This document shows positions 32,684 to 40,799 of a stretch of DNA of 58,499 bases, piece by piece. Below the pieces are notes generated by a model. That model did not search any database, was not told where the DNA came from, and was given only the letters and a program-made list of their open reading frames with translations. Both the position numbers and the translations under genes were made by a program. The DNA comes from an uncultured Prevotellaceae bacterium (GTDB lineage Bacteria > Bacteroidota > Bacteroidia > Bacteroidales > Bacteroidaceae). The stretch is from the NCBI GenBank assembly GCA_937898415.1, contig CALDLA010000131.1, forward strand, positions 1-58,499, given 5' to 3'. Every line of letters begins with the position of its first letter. Position 1 is the stretch's first letter.

Positions 32684-33709
32684 ATGGATAAATACACTAT
32701 ATTAACCGACGCAGGACGAGGACTCTTTGCCGAACGACTGGTCGGATTGTACGACAAAGTAAGTGACTATTTGAAGAGTGAGCAGGGACAGCAGCGCCGT
32801 CTCTGTTATACCAAGGTGTTCCTCAGCGACATCTCCAACCAGGAAGAAGAGCTGCGGCGCTCACCGCTGATGACCGACTTCATCGGTACCGCCACCCATA
32901 CCCTTATCCAGCAGTCGCCTATCGGCGGTGCGAAGATTGGCGTGCTGCTGAAGACCAGCGACGAGAAAGACCCCTTCACCATGCACAGCCTGCGCCTCAC
33001 CGACGACGAGGTCATGAACTTCGGCTCCTACATGCAGACCATCATGCTCTTCGACAAGTATCTCGCCCTGCTTCAGCAACAGGGACTGAACCTGAAGGAC
33101 CACTGTGTCAGAACCTGGATTTATGTGCGCGATATTGACACCAACTACGACGGCGTCGTCAAGGCCCGTAATGACGTGTTCCGCCAGCACGGCCTCACCA
33201 TCGACACCCACTTCATTGCCAGCACCGGCATTGGCGGTCGCTCCATGGGCAAGAACGTCTGCGTAGCCATCGACTTCCTGACCGCTCCCAGTGTCCGGCC
33301 TGACGACCTGCTCTATCTCAAGGCCCTCGACCACCTGAACCCCACCCATGAGTACGGCGTGGCTTTCGAGCGCGGCACCCGGGTGTCCCTGCCCGGCAAG
33401 TACCAGTATTTCATCTCGGGTACAGCCAGCATCAACAACCACGGCGAGGTCATTAATGTGGGCAATGTCACCCGCCAGGCCGAGCGGCTTCTGGAGAACA
33501 TCGGCGCCCTCTTGGCAGACGGCGGTGCCACGATGGCCGACGTCAAGTACTTCATTATCTACCTGCGCGACCTGGCCGACGCTGCGGCCATTGCGGAGTA
33601 TATGGAGCAGCAGTACCCTCAGGTGCCCCACATCATCACCCACGCCAAGGTCTGCCGACCCGCATGGCTCGTCGAGATGGAGTGTATCGCCGAAAAGATG
33701 AAGATTTAA
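32684..33709 (+). CDS. Rid family protein with two Rid-like regions
   Basis: A 341-residue protein related to RidA/YjgF enzymes, which hydrolyse reactive enamines and imines. The C-terminal 120 residues are the clearest Rid domain (YFISGTASINNHGEVINVGNVTRQAERLLENIGALLADGGATMADV, read in sections). The N-terminal part resembles a more divergent copy (RRLCYTKVFLSDISNQ). Fused or duplicated forms of about 340-380 residues exist in Bacteroidetes without known substrate. It follows the PD40 lipoprotein gene and ends 10 bp from the convergent cdaA. Confidence 0.8.
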   Translation: MDKYTILTDAGRGLFAERLVGLYDKVSDYLKSEQGQQRRLCYTKVFLSDISNQEEELRRSPLMTDFIGTATHTLIQQSPIGGAKIGVLLKTSDEKDPFTMHSLRLTDDEVMNFGSYMQTIMLFDKYLALLQQQGLNLKDHCVRTWIYVRDIDTNYDGVVKARNDVFRQHGLTIDTHFIASTGIGGRSMGKNVCVAIDFLTAPSVRPDDLLYLKALDHLNPTHEYGVAFERGTRVSLPGKYQYFISGTASINNHGEVINVGNVTRQAERLLENIGALLADGGATMADVKYFIIYLRDLADAAAIAEYMEQQYPQVPHIITHAKVCRPAWLVEMECIAEKMKI

Positions 33710-33719
33710 TCCTGGTGCG

Positions 33720-34499
33720 TTAGCACAGCACGTTTGTCAACATGCTTTCCAGTTCCTCTGCCGATAGGCGGAGGCGGAACTCGCCGTGGTTGGCTATCGA
33801 GATAGTGCCCGTCTCCTCGCTCACCACGATGGCCAGCGCATCGCTCTCCTGCGAGATGCCCATGGCCGAGCGGTGGCGCAGTCCTAACTCCTTGGGGATG
33901 TCCAGGTCGTGGCTCACCGGCAGGATGCAGCCGGCAGCCTTCAGCCGGTGCTGCGAAATGACCAGGGCTCCGTCGTGCAGGGGCGAGTTCTTGAAGAAGA
34001 TGTTCTCTATCAGCCGCTGGTTGATGTTGGCATTGATGCGGTCACCCGTGCCGACCACCTCGTCCAGTGGCATGGAGCGCTCAAAGACAATCAGCGCTCC
34101 CACCTTGGAACGACTCATGTTCATACAGGCCATCACCACGGGCATGATGTCCTGCTTCACGCTGCTCTTCCTGCGTTCACGCGACTGCTTCGAAGTGAAG
34201 AAATCTATCAGCCGGCGCATGCGCTGCTGGGCTCCCAGATTGTAGAGCACCTTGCGTATGTCCTCCTGGAACAGCACGATCAGGGCAATGACGCCTACCG
34301 ACACCAGTTTGTCGAAGATGGTACCCAACAGCCGCATCTCCAGTACCTGTGACACGAAAATCCATATCACCACAAACACCAGGATGCCGATGAACACGTT
34401 CAGCGAACGTGACTCACGCATCAGCCGGTAGATGTAGTATAGCATCAGGGCTACCAGCAGGATGTCGATTATATCTTTCAGCCCAAACTCGAAGAACAT
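33720..34499 (-). CDS. cdaA: Diadenylate cyclase CdaA
   Basis: A 259-residue membrane-bound cyclase that makes cyclic di-AMP from ATP. Three hydrophobic segments occupy about residues 10-80. The DisA_N catalytic domain follows with both diagnostic motifs, DGALVIS and RHRSAMG. The c-di-AMP signal usually controls potassium, osmolyte and cell-wall balance. It overlaps folP by 22 bp and is read from the folP promoter. The regulator CdaR, found next to cdaA in Firmicutes, is absent. Confidence 0.95.
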   Translation of the reverse strand: MFFEFGLKDIIDILLVALMLYYIYRLMRESRSLNVFIGILVFVVIWIFVSQVLEMRLLGTIFDKLVSVGVIALIVLFQEDIRKVLYNLGAQQRMRRLIDFFTSKQSRERRKSSVKQDIMPVVMACMNMSRSKVGALIVFERSMPLDEVVGTGDRINANINQRLIENIFFKNSPLHDGALVISQHRLKAAGCILPVSHDLDIPKELGLRHRSAMGISQESDALAIVVSEETGTISIANHGEFRLRLSAEELESMLTNVLC

Positions 34500-35275
34500 T
34501 TTCCGTACAGTTTAATACATTCCGCAGCTTCACGGACGTCGTGGACGCGCAGGATGTCGGCCCCCTTCATCAGGGCGATGGTGTTCAGTACCGTTGTGCC
34601 GTTCAGCGACTCGTCGGGTGTCGTACCCAACAGGCGGTAAATCATCGACTTCCGCGAGATGCCCGCTAATATGGGCAATCCTAACACCTGCAACTGCTCC
34701 ATCCCGCTCAGCACCTCGTAGTTCTGCTCCAGCGTCTTGCCGAAGCCGAAGCCCGGGTCCAGAATGATGTCTTTCTGCCCCAGGTCGCGCAGCTGCTGCA
34801 CCTTTCCGGCAAAGTCCAACAGGATGTCGTGCAGCGTCGGTTCCACCGATGTTAATATATAAGGAACACGTAAGCGCGTGACCACCCGGAACATCTCGGC
34901 CGAACCGCCGCTTACGTCGTTGATGATGTCGGCGTCGAACTCCTTGACAGCCATAGCGGCCACCTCCGGGCGAAACGTGTCAATCGACACGACGGCATCG
35001 CTCGCCTCGCTGCGGACGATGCGCAAAGCCATGCGCAGCCGTTCCATCTCCTGCTCCTCGCTCACCGGCTCTGAGCCGGGACGCGTCGAGCACGCCCCGA
35101 TGTCGAGCATCGCGGCCCCTTCTGCCCTCAGTTGACGGGCGCGCTCCAAAACGGCCTCCTTCGTCTGCGCACGGCTTCCGGCATAGAACGAGTCGGGCGT
35201 CACGTTCAGGATTCCCATCACCTTGGGTTCACTCAAGTCCAGGAGTCGCCCCCTGACATTTATCGTATAGTCCAT
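34478..35275 (-). CDS. folP: Dihydropteroate synthase
   Basis: A 265-residue TIM-barrel enzyme that joins p-aminobenzoate to the pterin diphosphate in folate synthesis; sulfonamides compete at this site. Motifs ILNVTPDSF near the start and DPGFGFGKT at about 180 are intact. The frame extends to a GTG at 35284, but the -7 box occupies 35284-35291, so the ATG at 35275 is the credible start and the message has almost no leader. cdaA follows with a 22-bp overlap. Confidence 0.94.
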   Translation of the reverse strand: MDYTINVRGRLLDLSEPKVMGILNVTPDSFYAGSRAQTKEAVLERARQLRAEGAAMLDIGACSTRPGSEPVSEEQEMERLRMALRIVRSEASDAVVSIDTFRPEVAAMAVKEFDADIINDVSGGSAEMFRVVTRLRVPYILTSVEPTLHDILLDFAGKVQQLRDLGQKDIILDPGFGFGKTLEQNYEVLSGMEQLQVLGLPILAGISRKSMIYRLLGTTPDESLNGTTVLNTIALMKGADILRVHDVREAAECIKLYGKCSSSLG

Positions 35276-35283
35276 TTCGCCCA

Positions 35284-35291
35284 CAAAGTTA
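35284..35291 (-). promoter_or_regulatory. -7 promoter box TAACTTTG of folP-cdaA
   Basis: Minus-strand TAACTTTG, 8 bp before the folP ATG at 35275. It decides the start codon. Confidence 0.65.
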
Positions 35292-35335
35292 TAAAATAAT
35301 TATGAATTACGAATGATGAATTACAAATTATTTTG

Positions 35336-35343
35336 TAACTTTG
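35336..35343 (+). promoter_or_regulatory. -7 promoter box TAACTTTG of murF
   Basis: Plus-strand TAACTTTG, 20 bp before the murF ATG at 35364. Near-repeats of GAATTACGAATGATGAATTACAA lie just upstream (35304-35328). Confidence 0.65.
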
Positions 35344-35363
35344 CACCAAAATTAGTATTTGAA

Positions 35364-36701
35364 ATGACAATTAAGGAACTCTACAAGCTCTATCAGCAGC
35401 ATCCCTGCATCACGACCGACAGTCGCGACTGCCCTGAGGGCAGCATCTTCCTGGCGCTGAAAGGCGAGTCGTTCGACGGCAATCAGTTTGCACAGCAAGC
35501 CCTCGAGAAGGGCTGTGCCTACGCCATCGTCGATGACCCCTCCGTTGCCTCTGCTGCGGCGTCGCCGCAGCTCATCCTCGTCGACGACTGCCTCCAGACC
35601 TTCAAGGACTTGGCCCGCGAACACCGCCGCCAGTTCCACATCCCCGTCATCGGCATCACCGGCACCAACGGCAAGACGACAACCAAGGAACTGGTATCCA
35701 CCGTGCTGAGCCAGAAGTACAACGTGCTCTACACCCAGGGCAACTTCAACAACGACGTCGGCGTGCCCAAGACGCTCTTCCGCCTGACCCCGGAACACGA
35801 GATAGCCGTCATCGAGATGGGGGCCAGCCACCCCGGCGACATCCGCACACTGGCTGAGACCGCCGAACCTACCTGCGGACTGATTACCAATGTGGGAAGG
35901 GCCCACCTGCTGGGCTTCGGCTCGTTCAAGAACGTGGTGAAGACCAAGGGCGAGCTCTACGACTTCCTCAGCCGTCGCGGCGAGAGCCTCGTCTTCCTGA
36001 ATGCCGACAACGAACGGCTCGTTGACATCCTGCCCGACAACGTATGGGTGGCACCCTACAGCACCAACCCCGACAACGTCGAGGGCTGCACCGTGGGCCA
36101 GGTCATCAGCTGCGCACCGTTCCTCAAGTTCCGCTGGCGCGAGTCGGACTCCAACCTCGAAGACCGGGGCGAGCAGCCGCAGTGGTACGAGGTGCAGACG
36201 CAGCTCATCGGCTCCTATAACATCGACAACATGATGGCGGCCATCGCCGTCGGACTCAACTTCGGCGTCGCTCCTGCTGACATCAACCGCGCCTTGGAGG
36301 CCTACAAGCCCTCGAATAGCCGCTCGCAGCTAACCGTCACCCCGCACAACCACTTGGTGGTAGACGCCTACAATGCCAACCCCAGCAGCATGCGTGCCGC
36401 ACTCGACAACTTCGGACTGATGGACGTCAGCCCCAAGATGGCCATCCTCGGCATGATGGGCGAACTGGGCAACTCCAGCCGCAAGGAGCACCAGAAGGTG
36501 ATAGCCCAGCTGGCAGCCCTCGGTCTCGACGAGGTGTGGCTCGTAGGCAGCGAGTTTGCCAGCGTCGAGTCGCCCTACCGCAAGTTTGCCAACGTCGACG
36601 AAGTGAAGGCTGCCATTGCCGCCGAGCAGCCACAGGGCTACTATATTCTCATCAAGGGCAGCAACAGTAACCGACTCTTCCAACTGCCCGAACTGCTATG
36701 A
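35364..36701 (+). CDS. murF: UDP-MurNAc-tripeptide--D-alanyl-D-alanine ligase MurF
   Basis: A 445-residue Mur ligase adding D-Ala-D-Ala to the peptidoglycan precursor. The ATP loop GITGTNGKTTTKEL is at about residue 97. GNFNNDVGVP, EMGASHPGDI and the C-terminal DAYNANPSSM motif follow. Start set at ATG 35364 because the frame's longer version runs through the promoter. It overlaps the next gene by 4 bp (ATGA). Confidence 0.95.
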   Translation: MTIKELYKLYQQHPCITTDSRDCPEGSIFLALKGESFDGNQFAQQALEKGCAYAIVDDPSVASAAASPQLILVDDCLQTFKDLAREHRRQFHIPVIGITGTNGKTTTKELVSTVLSQKYNVLYTQGNFNNDVGVPKTLFRLTPEHEIAVIEMGASHPGDIRTLAETAEPTCGLITNVGRAHLLGFGSFKNVVKTKGELYDFLSRRGESLVFLNADNERLVDILPDNVWVAPYSTNPDNVEGCTVGQVISCAPFLKFRWRESDSNLEDRGEQPQWYEVQTQLIGSYNIDNMMAAIAVGLNFGVAPADINRALEAYKPSNSRSQLTVTPHNHLVVDAYNANPSSMRAALDNFGLMDVSPKMAILGMMGELGNSSRKEHQKVIAQLAALGLDEVWLVGSEFASVESPYRKFANVDEVKAAIAAEQPQGYYILIKGSNSNRLFQLPELL

Positions 36702-37315
36702 AGATATTCGCCATCGGGATGAACTATGCAGCCCACAACCAGGAACTGCATGGTACGCTGAAAAGGCCTGACGAGCCCGTCATCTTCACCAAGGCCGACT
36801 CGGCCCTGCTGAAGCCCGGGCGCCCCTTCTTCGTACCCGACGATATGGGCCGTATCGACTACGAGGCCGAGGTGGTGGTGCGCATCTGCCGTTTAGGCAA
36901 GAGCATTCCCACCCGCTTTGCCCACCGCTACTACGACGCCCTCACCTTAGGCATCGACTTCACCGCCCGCGACCTCCAGCACCGCGCCAGCCAGAACGGA
37001 CAGCCCTGGACCATCTGCAAGGGCTTCGACGGTTCGGCGGCCATCGGCGAATGGGTGCCCAAGGAGAAGTTCCTGGACGTTCAGCGCCTGCACTTCCATC
37101 TCGACATCGACGGCCAGACCGTTCAGGAAGGCTGCACCACGGATATGCTCTACTCCGTCGACGAAATCATCAGCTACATCTCCCGTTTCTTCACCCTGAA
37201 GACCGGCGACCTGCTCTACACCGGCACTCCCTCCGGCGTCGGTCCCGTCCACATCGGCAACAACCTGGAAGGCTGGCTTGAAGAGCGGAAAGTTTTAGAC
37301 CTTCATTGCCGATAA
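36698..37315 (+). CDS. Fumarylacetoacetate hydrolase family protein
   Basis: A 205-residue protein of the FAH fold, which includes hydrolases, decarboxylases and oxaloacetate tautomerases. Visible family elements: IGMNYAAHNQE, metal-site residues in DYEAEVVVRI, GIDFTARDLQ and LYTGTPSGVGPV. Small single-domain members often act as acylpyruvases or oxaloacetate decarboxylases; which one applies here is not determinable. Coupled to murF through a 4-bp overlap. Confidence 0.9.
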   Translation: MKIFAIGMNYAAHNQELHGTLKRPDEPVIFTKADSALLKPGRPFFVPDDMGRIDYEAEVVVRICRLGKSIPTRFAHRYYDALTLGIDFTARDLQHRASQNGQPWTICKGFDGSAAIGEWVPKEKFLDVQRLHFHLDIDGQTVQEGCTTDMLYSVDEIISYISRFFTLKTGDLLYTGTPSGVGPVHIGNNLEGWLEERKVLDLHCR

Positions 37316-37415
37316 CAGATACTACAACATCGAAAACTTCTTTCAGTTGCTTCGCTTAGTGAAAGTGGCAGAGCTGAGCGAATTAATTCGATGATTAAAG
37401 AAAAGTGTAGAAGTT

Positions 37416-37673
37416 ATGGAAAGTGTACAACCAACTGTTTTCAATCCCGCACAGCTCTACCTCTTGGAAGTCTTTTCGACTATCAAGAGCGATGAGGAGT
37501 TGAATGACATAAAGCAGCTCGTGAGCGATTACTATGCCAGGAAACTCGACAAACTGACAGAAAAGATGTGGGAGTCTGGTGAACTTGACCAAAAACGCCT
37601 TGACGAGATTAACGAAATGGATCTTCATCAGTGGCTCCGCGAACAGAAGGCAAAGGAAAAACTTGCCGTTTAA
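37416..37673 (+). CDS. Antitoxin-like protein of a PIN-type toxin-antitoxin module
   Basis: An 85-residue acidic, helical protein beginning VFNPAQLYLLEVFSTIKSDEELNDIK. Its layout (NPAQ...LL, a helix, then YYARKLDKLTEKMWESG) recalls small Bacteroidetes proteins that precede PIN-domain toxins. That reading is supported by the next ATG, 6 bp downstream, which opens with a PIN-like strand and stops after 15 codons. No DNA-binding fold is evident. The assignment as antitoxin rests on this context and on memory of similar pairs, so treat it as likely but unproven. Confidence 0.6.
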   Translation: MESVQPTVFNPAQLYLLEVFSTIKSDEELNDIKQLVSDYYARKLDKLTEKMWESGELDQKRLDEINEMDLHQWLREQKAKEKLAV

Positions 37674-37679
37674 TTCATT

Positions 37680-37727
37680 ATGCGCATAGTACTTGACACG
37701 GATCTCCTGTTGATGATTCATGGATAA
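37680..37727 (+). pseudogene. 15-codon remnant of a PIN-domain toxin
   Basis: ATG at 37680 reads MRIVLDTDLLLMIHG then stop. MRIVLDTNxLL is the usual first strand of PIN-domain (VapC-like) toxins, with the catalytic Asp at position 6 and Asn at 8, here Asp. No continuation of a PIN domain is visible in the 177 bp before the R-M genes, so the toxin appears to have been lost by deletion. Confidence 0.55.
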
Positions 37728-37845
37728 TGGCTTACTCAAACGTCAACCGTTTCTTCCCGTAGTATTCATATCGCTTCTCGCGCTGCGCTAATTGAGCCTT
37801 CAAGTTAACCATGCTTAACTCGTATGTTGGTCATTGAATTATAGA

Positions 37846-37876
37846 GGGGACGGAGATAAACGTATTCTCCGTCCCC
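37846..37876 (-). terminator. Terminator of the type III R-M operon
   Basis: A perfect 11-bp stem, GGGGACGGAGA against TCTCCGTCCCC, with a 9-nt loop, 29 bp past the res stop codon. It may also close the toxin-antitoxin remnant from the other side. Confidence 0.8.
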
Positions 37877-37904
37877 AGTGATTTTCTTTAGTTATACTAT
37901 TCTG

Positions 37905-40799
37905 TCATACGAACAATTCCCCAGTTGCAGCAGACAAGGAAACCTTACACCTTTCACAAATGTCAGTTATTGTCGCACCATTATTTGACAATCCGTAGAA
38001 GTTATCCTCACTAATGAGTACATACTCCCATTCTCGAGTCATTCTCTCTTCTGGTCTAAGCTCATTTATCTTGCGAGTCCACTCTACGGCAGCTGTTTGT
38101 TTTTGGCGCACATTCTTGTCAAAGAGCTTATCGTTGCCTTTCGTTTCTATCAGATACACTTTCTCAGCTGTAGCCACAATGAAGTCAGGATGATAGGTAG
38201 CCATCAGTCCATCCTTTCGCATATAATAGATGACAGCAAACGAATGCATGTTTTCACTAATCTTCAAGAAACGTTCCACTTCACCATCCTTATCAAGGAA
38301 ATCGATAAAAGCCCTTTCCAGCCCTCCACCATGAGTGGGATACCCCTGTCGCCCGTATATGCATTTATGTACTTCCGTTGAGAATGATTCTCTCATCTTT
38401 ATTTCTGGTACAGACGAGAACCGTGTATGCACAACTTGGGCATCGGTCGTCATGATATTCTGTTGCATATTGAAGATGGCACGAGCCATTTCTTCTATTA
38501 TATGCTTCGTAACAATAGCATCTTTCGACAACAATATCTTCCAGTCGCTTCCATTAAAGGGATTGAATGGCTGGCCAAACAATCGGGTGCGAATATACCT
38601 ATCTACAACGGCAATTGTCCTTGCCTCGTTGATTTGCAGGTTGGGCACAGGCATCTCACGATGAGAAGTCACCCTATCAAACCGTAACGTGATAGTTCTG
38701 AGCAGCTTCTGCAGATACTCATTATAGCTGGTGGCAGAAAACAAGTTTGCAGTCACCTTGTAGCGTCCGAACTGTGTCTTGCTAATGGCCTCCTGCGAAA
38801 TAAATGTCTCGCCGTCTTGAGCCAAGAATTTCCGTAGCTTCTCCAGCGGAAACGCTATAAATGGCTGCAGGCTATTGATGTCAATCTCTACATCCTCTAA
38901 TTCTTCCTCAGCCTCTCTCACTATCATTGGCCATTCAAAGTCAAACTGCTCGTAATCCTCACGAAGGCCAACTCTTATCAAGTCACCAGTAGAGCCACCT
39001 TCGCCGGCTTCACCAGTATCTTCTATAGCCAAACCTTGTGCAAATAGTTCCTCATAGAATTGTATGAAGGCCGGATGCTCAATGATGCTGAGCATATCAA
39101 TATAGGTCTTAGGCTGGGTATGCAATTGTAGCACTCGTTTACGGTCATCGTCCTTGATGCTTTGGTATTCTGGTTCTCTCCACATCAGACGCAGGCCTCT
39201 ACCAATTATCTGTTCCAACAAGATGGGCGCTTCAGACGAACGCAAAGGAACTATCACGCAGATATTGTTCACATCGAAACCCTCTCTCAGCATCAGTACA
39301 GAGATAATCACTTTGGGCTTCTTGTATTTATCTATATTGAATAGCTTTTCTTTTGTCTGCTTCCATTCTTCTTCAGATACTTCGCCCTTGGCATTACTAT
39401 CAATGGTGACGACTTCGTCTAGCGACAATCCGTCTTCCAGCATGAGTTGATGAACAAAGGGAGCTACAGAAGTGTCCTCACAAATAACGAGCATCTTAGG
39501 ATTCTTCTTTTCGTCGACAGCAGTAAATTCATCCTCCAACTTCTTCAGCTTTGCCAATCCAGCTCGAAGCATCAGTCGCTGACCATCGCTAAGGTCGCAT
39601 ACCTTATTCCGATCATCTCGAACAGCTTTATAGTCCAAGTGCTCCAGTTCTGTCAACTCTTGACGTCTATCTAACAGCAGAGTCTTTACTAAACCCTTAC
39701 GCATTGCTGTGGCCAAATCGAAATCGACAATGATATGGGGAAAATAAACCTTCTGCACCTTCTTACCAGAACCTCGCTGGTCGTATGGTGTAGCAGAGAA
39801 ATCTATCTGGAAGAATCTCTCTCCTTTGTTCCCTGCGATTACATTCAATCCTTTCTGCCATTCCACTTCCTCTATCTCACCATTACGTTTCAGTTCGTGG
39901 ATATGATGGGCCTCATCATTAATCACCATGATATCATCAAGACCAGCAAGATACTCCAGTTCAGAGCCTCTCAGGTATCTTCTATCCAACATTCCCAAAT
40001 CGTTACCTGCAGCCTTGCCAGGACGGATAGGCAACAACTTGTTGATGATGGCAGGCACGTCATTCTCTTCCTCTGCTACCTCATCCTCCATTTGGTTCTC
40101 AAACAGATGCCAGTTGGTCAGCGCAATCAATCCGTCGCCAGTAGTCTTGCGTCCTATGCCATCTTCTTTGGTAACGACATTATTCTGAATGAACGAGAAT
40201 ACCTCCTGGCGATAATGTACAGGGATAAAGACTTCCTGATTCATATAGAAGTCATTGGTCTCAATATCTCGTTCTTCTGTTCCTTCCTTCAAACGTCCAC
40301 AGAAAGCATCTAATAAGCGGTCATAAACAATAAGGCCTGGTGCTACAAGTAGGAAGTTCTTTGTAAACCTTCCGCTTTTCACGTCCTCATGGCGTGCATT
40401 CAGCATCTGCCAAATCAACAAGGCATGCATCACCCACGTCTTACCTGTTCCTGTTGCCATCTTGACTGCGTACTTCGGCATCTGGTATTTCTGCTGGTTC
40501 AGCGTCGTCAAGTCCGACAAAGCCATCATCTCTGGCATCAATCGCTCGTAATACTCCAATACGTTCTTGGCTTTCAGCACCTCGTGCAGATACACGATAT
40601 TCAGAATAGCCTGGCGCTGGCCTGCGTGGAAATTACGATTTCTCAACGAGCAATATTCCTCAGAGAACCAGAACTTCAGTAACTCCTGTGTCGTTGGAGT
40701 TATCTGCTCCAGCAGTTCGCCACTCTCCCAAGCTTCATTTACTGTCTCGCTTAGTCGCTTTGCCAACTCAAGCGAAATATTCACGTTGTTTGTCTTCAT
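37905..40799 (-). CDS. res: Type III restriction endonuclease subunit Res
   Basis: A 964-residue DNA-dependent ATPase and nuclease subunit. Superfamily 2 motifs are visible: Walker A ATGTGKT at residues 115-121, Walker B INDEAHH, motif III region FSATPY, and motif VI IIGRGLRL. The C-terminal PD-(D/E)XK nuclease reads HPDFIVATAEKVYLIETKG. With the adjacent Mod it should cut DNA with two inverted unmethylated sites. Its start overlaps the mod stop by 4 bp. Base composition looks more AT-rich than the flanking genes, which suggests horizontal transfer. Confidence 0.95.
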   Translation of the reverse strand: MKTNNVNISLELAKRLSETVNEAWESGELLEQITPTTQELLKFWFSEEYCSLRNRNFHAGQRQAILNIVYLHEVLKAKNVLEYYERLMPEMMALSDLTTLNQQKYQMPKYAVKMATGTGKTWVMHALLIWQMLNARHEDVKSGRFTKNFLLVAPGLIVYDRLLDAFCGRLKEGTEERDIETNDFYMNQEVFIPVHYRQEVFSFIQNNVVTKEDGIGRKTTGDGLIALTNWHLFENQMEDEVAEEENDVPAIINKLLPIRPGKAAGNDLGMLDRRYLRGSELEYLAGLDDIMVINDEAHHIHELKRNGEIEEVEWQKGLNVIAGNKGERFFQIDFSATPYDQRGSGKKVQKVYFPHIIVDFDLATAMRKGLVKTLLLDRRQELTELEHLDYKAVRDDRNKVCDLSDGQRLMLRAGLAKLKKLEDEFTAVDEKKNPKMLVICEDTSVAPFVHQLMLEDGLSLDEVVTIDSNAKGEVSEEEWKQTKEKLFNIDKYKKPKVIISVLMLREGFDVNNICVIVPLRSSEAPILLEQIIGRGLRLMWREPEYQSIKDDDRKRVLQLHTQPKTYIDMLSIIEHPAFIQFYEELFAQGLAIEDTGEAGEGGSTGDLIRVGLREDYEQFDFEWPMIVREAEEELEDVEIDINSLQPFIAFPLEKLRKFLAQDGETFISQEAISKTQFGRYKVTANLFSATSYNEYLQKLLRTITLRFDRVTSHREMPVPNLQINEARTIAVVDRYIRTRLFGQPFNPFNGSDWKILLSKDAIVTKHIIEEMARAIFNMQQNIMTTDAQVVHTRFSSVPEIKMRESFSTEVHKCIYGRQGYPTHGGGLERAFIDFLDKDGEVERFLKISENMHSFAVIYYMRKDGLMATYHPDFIVATAEKVYLIETKGNDKLFDKNVRQKQTAAVEWTRKINELRPEERMTREWEYVLISEDNFYGLSNNGATITDICERCKVSLSAATGELFV

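Noticed and set aside
37732..37812. 26-codon minus-strand ORF after the toxin stub (MVNLKAQLAQREKRYEYYGK...)
   Set aside because: It has no promoter or recognisable family and lies in a short gap; it could be a relic, but the evidence is too thin.
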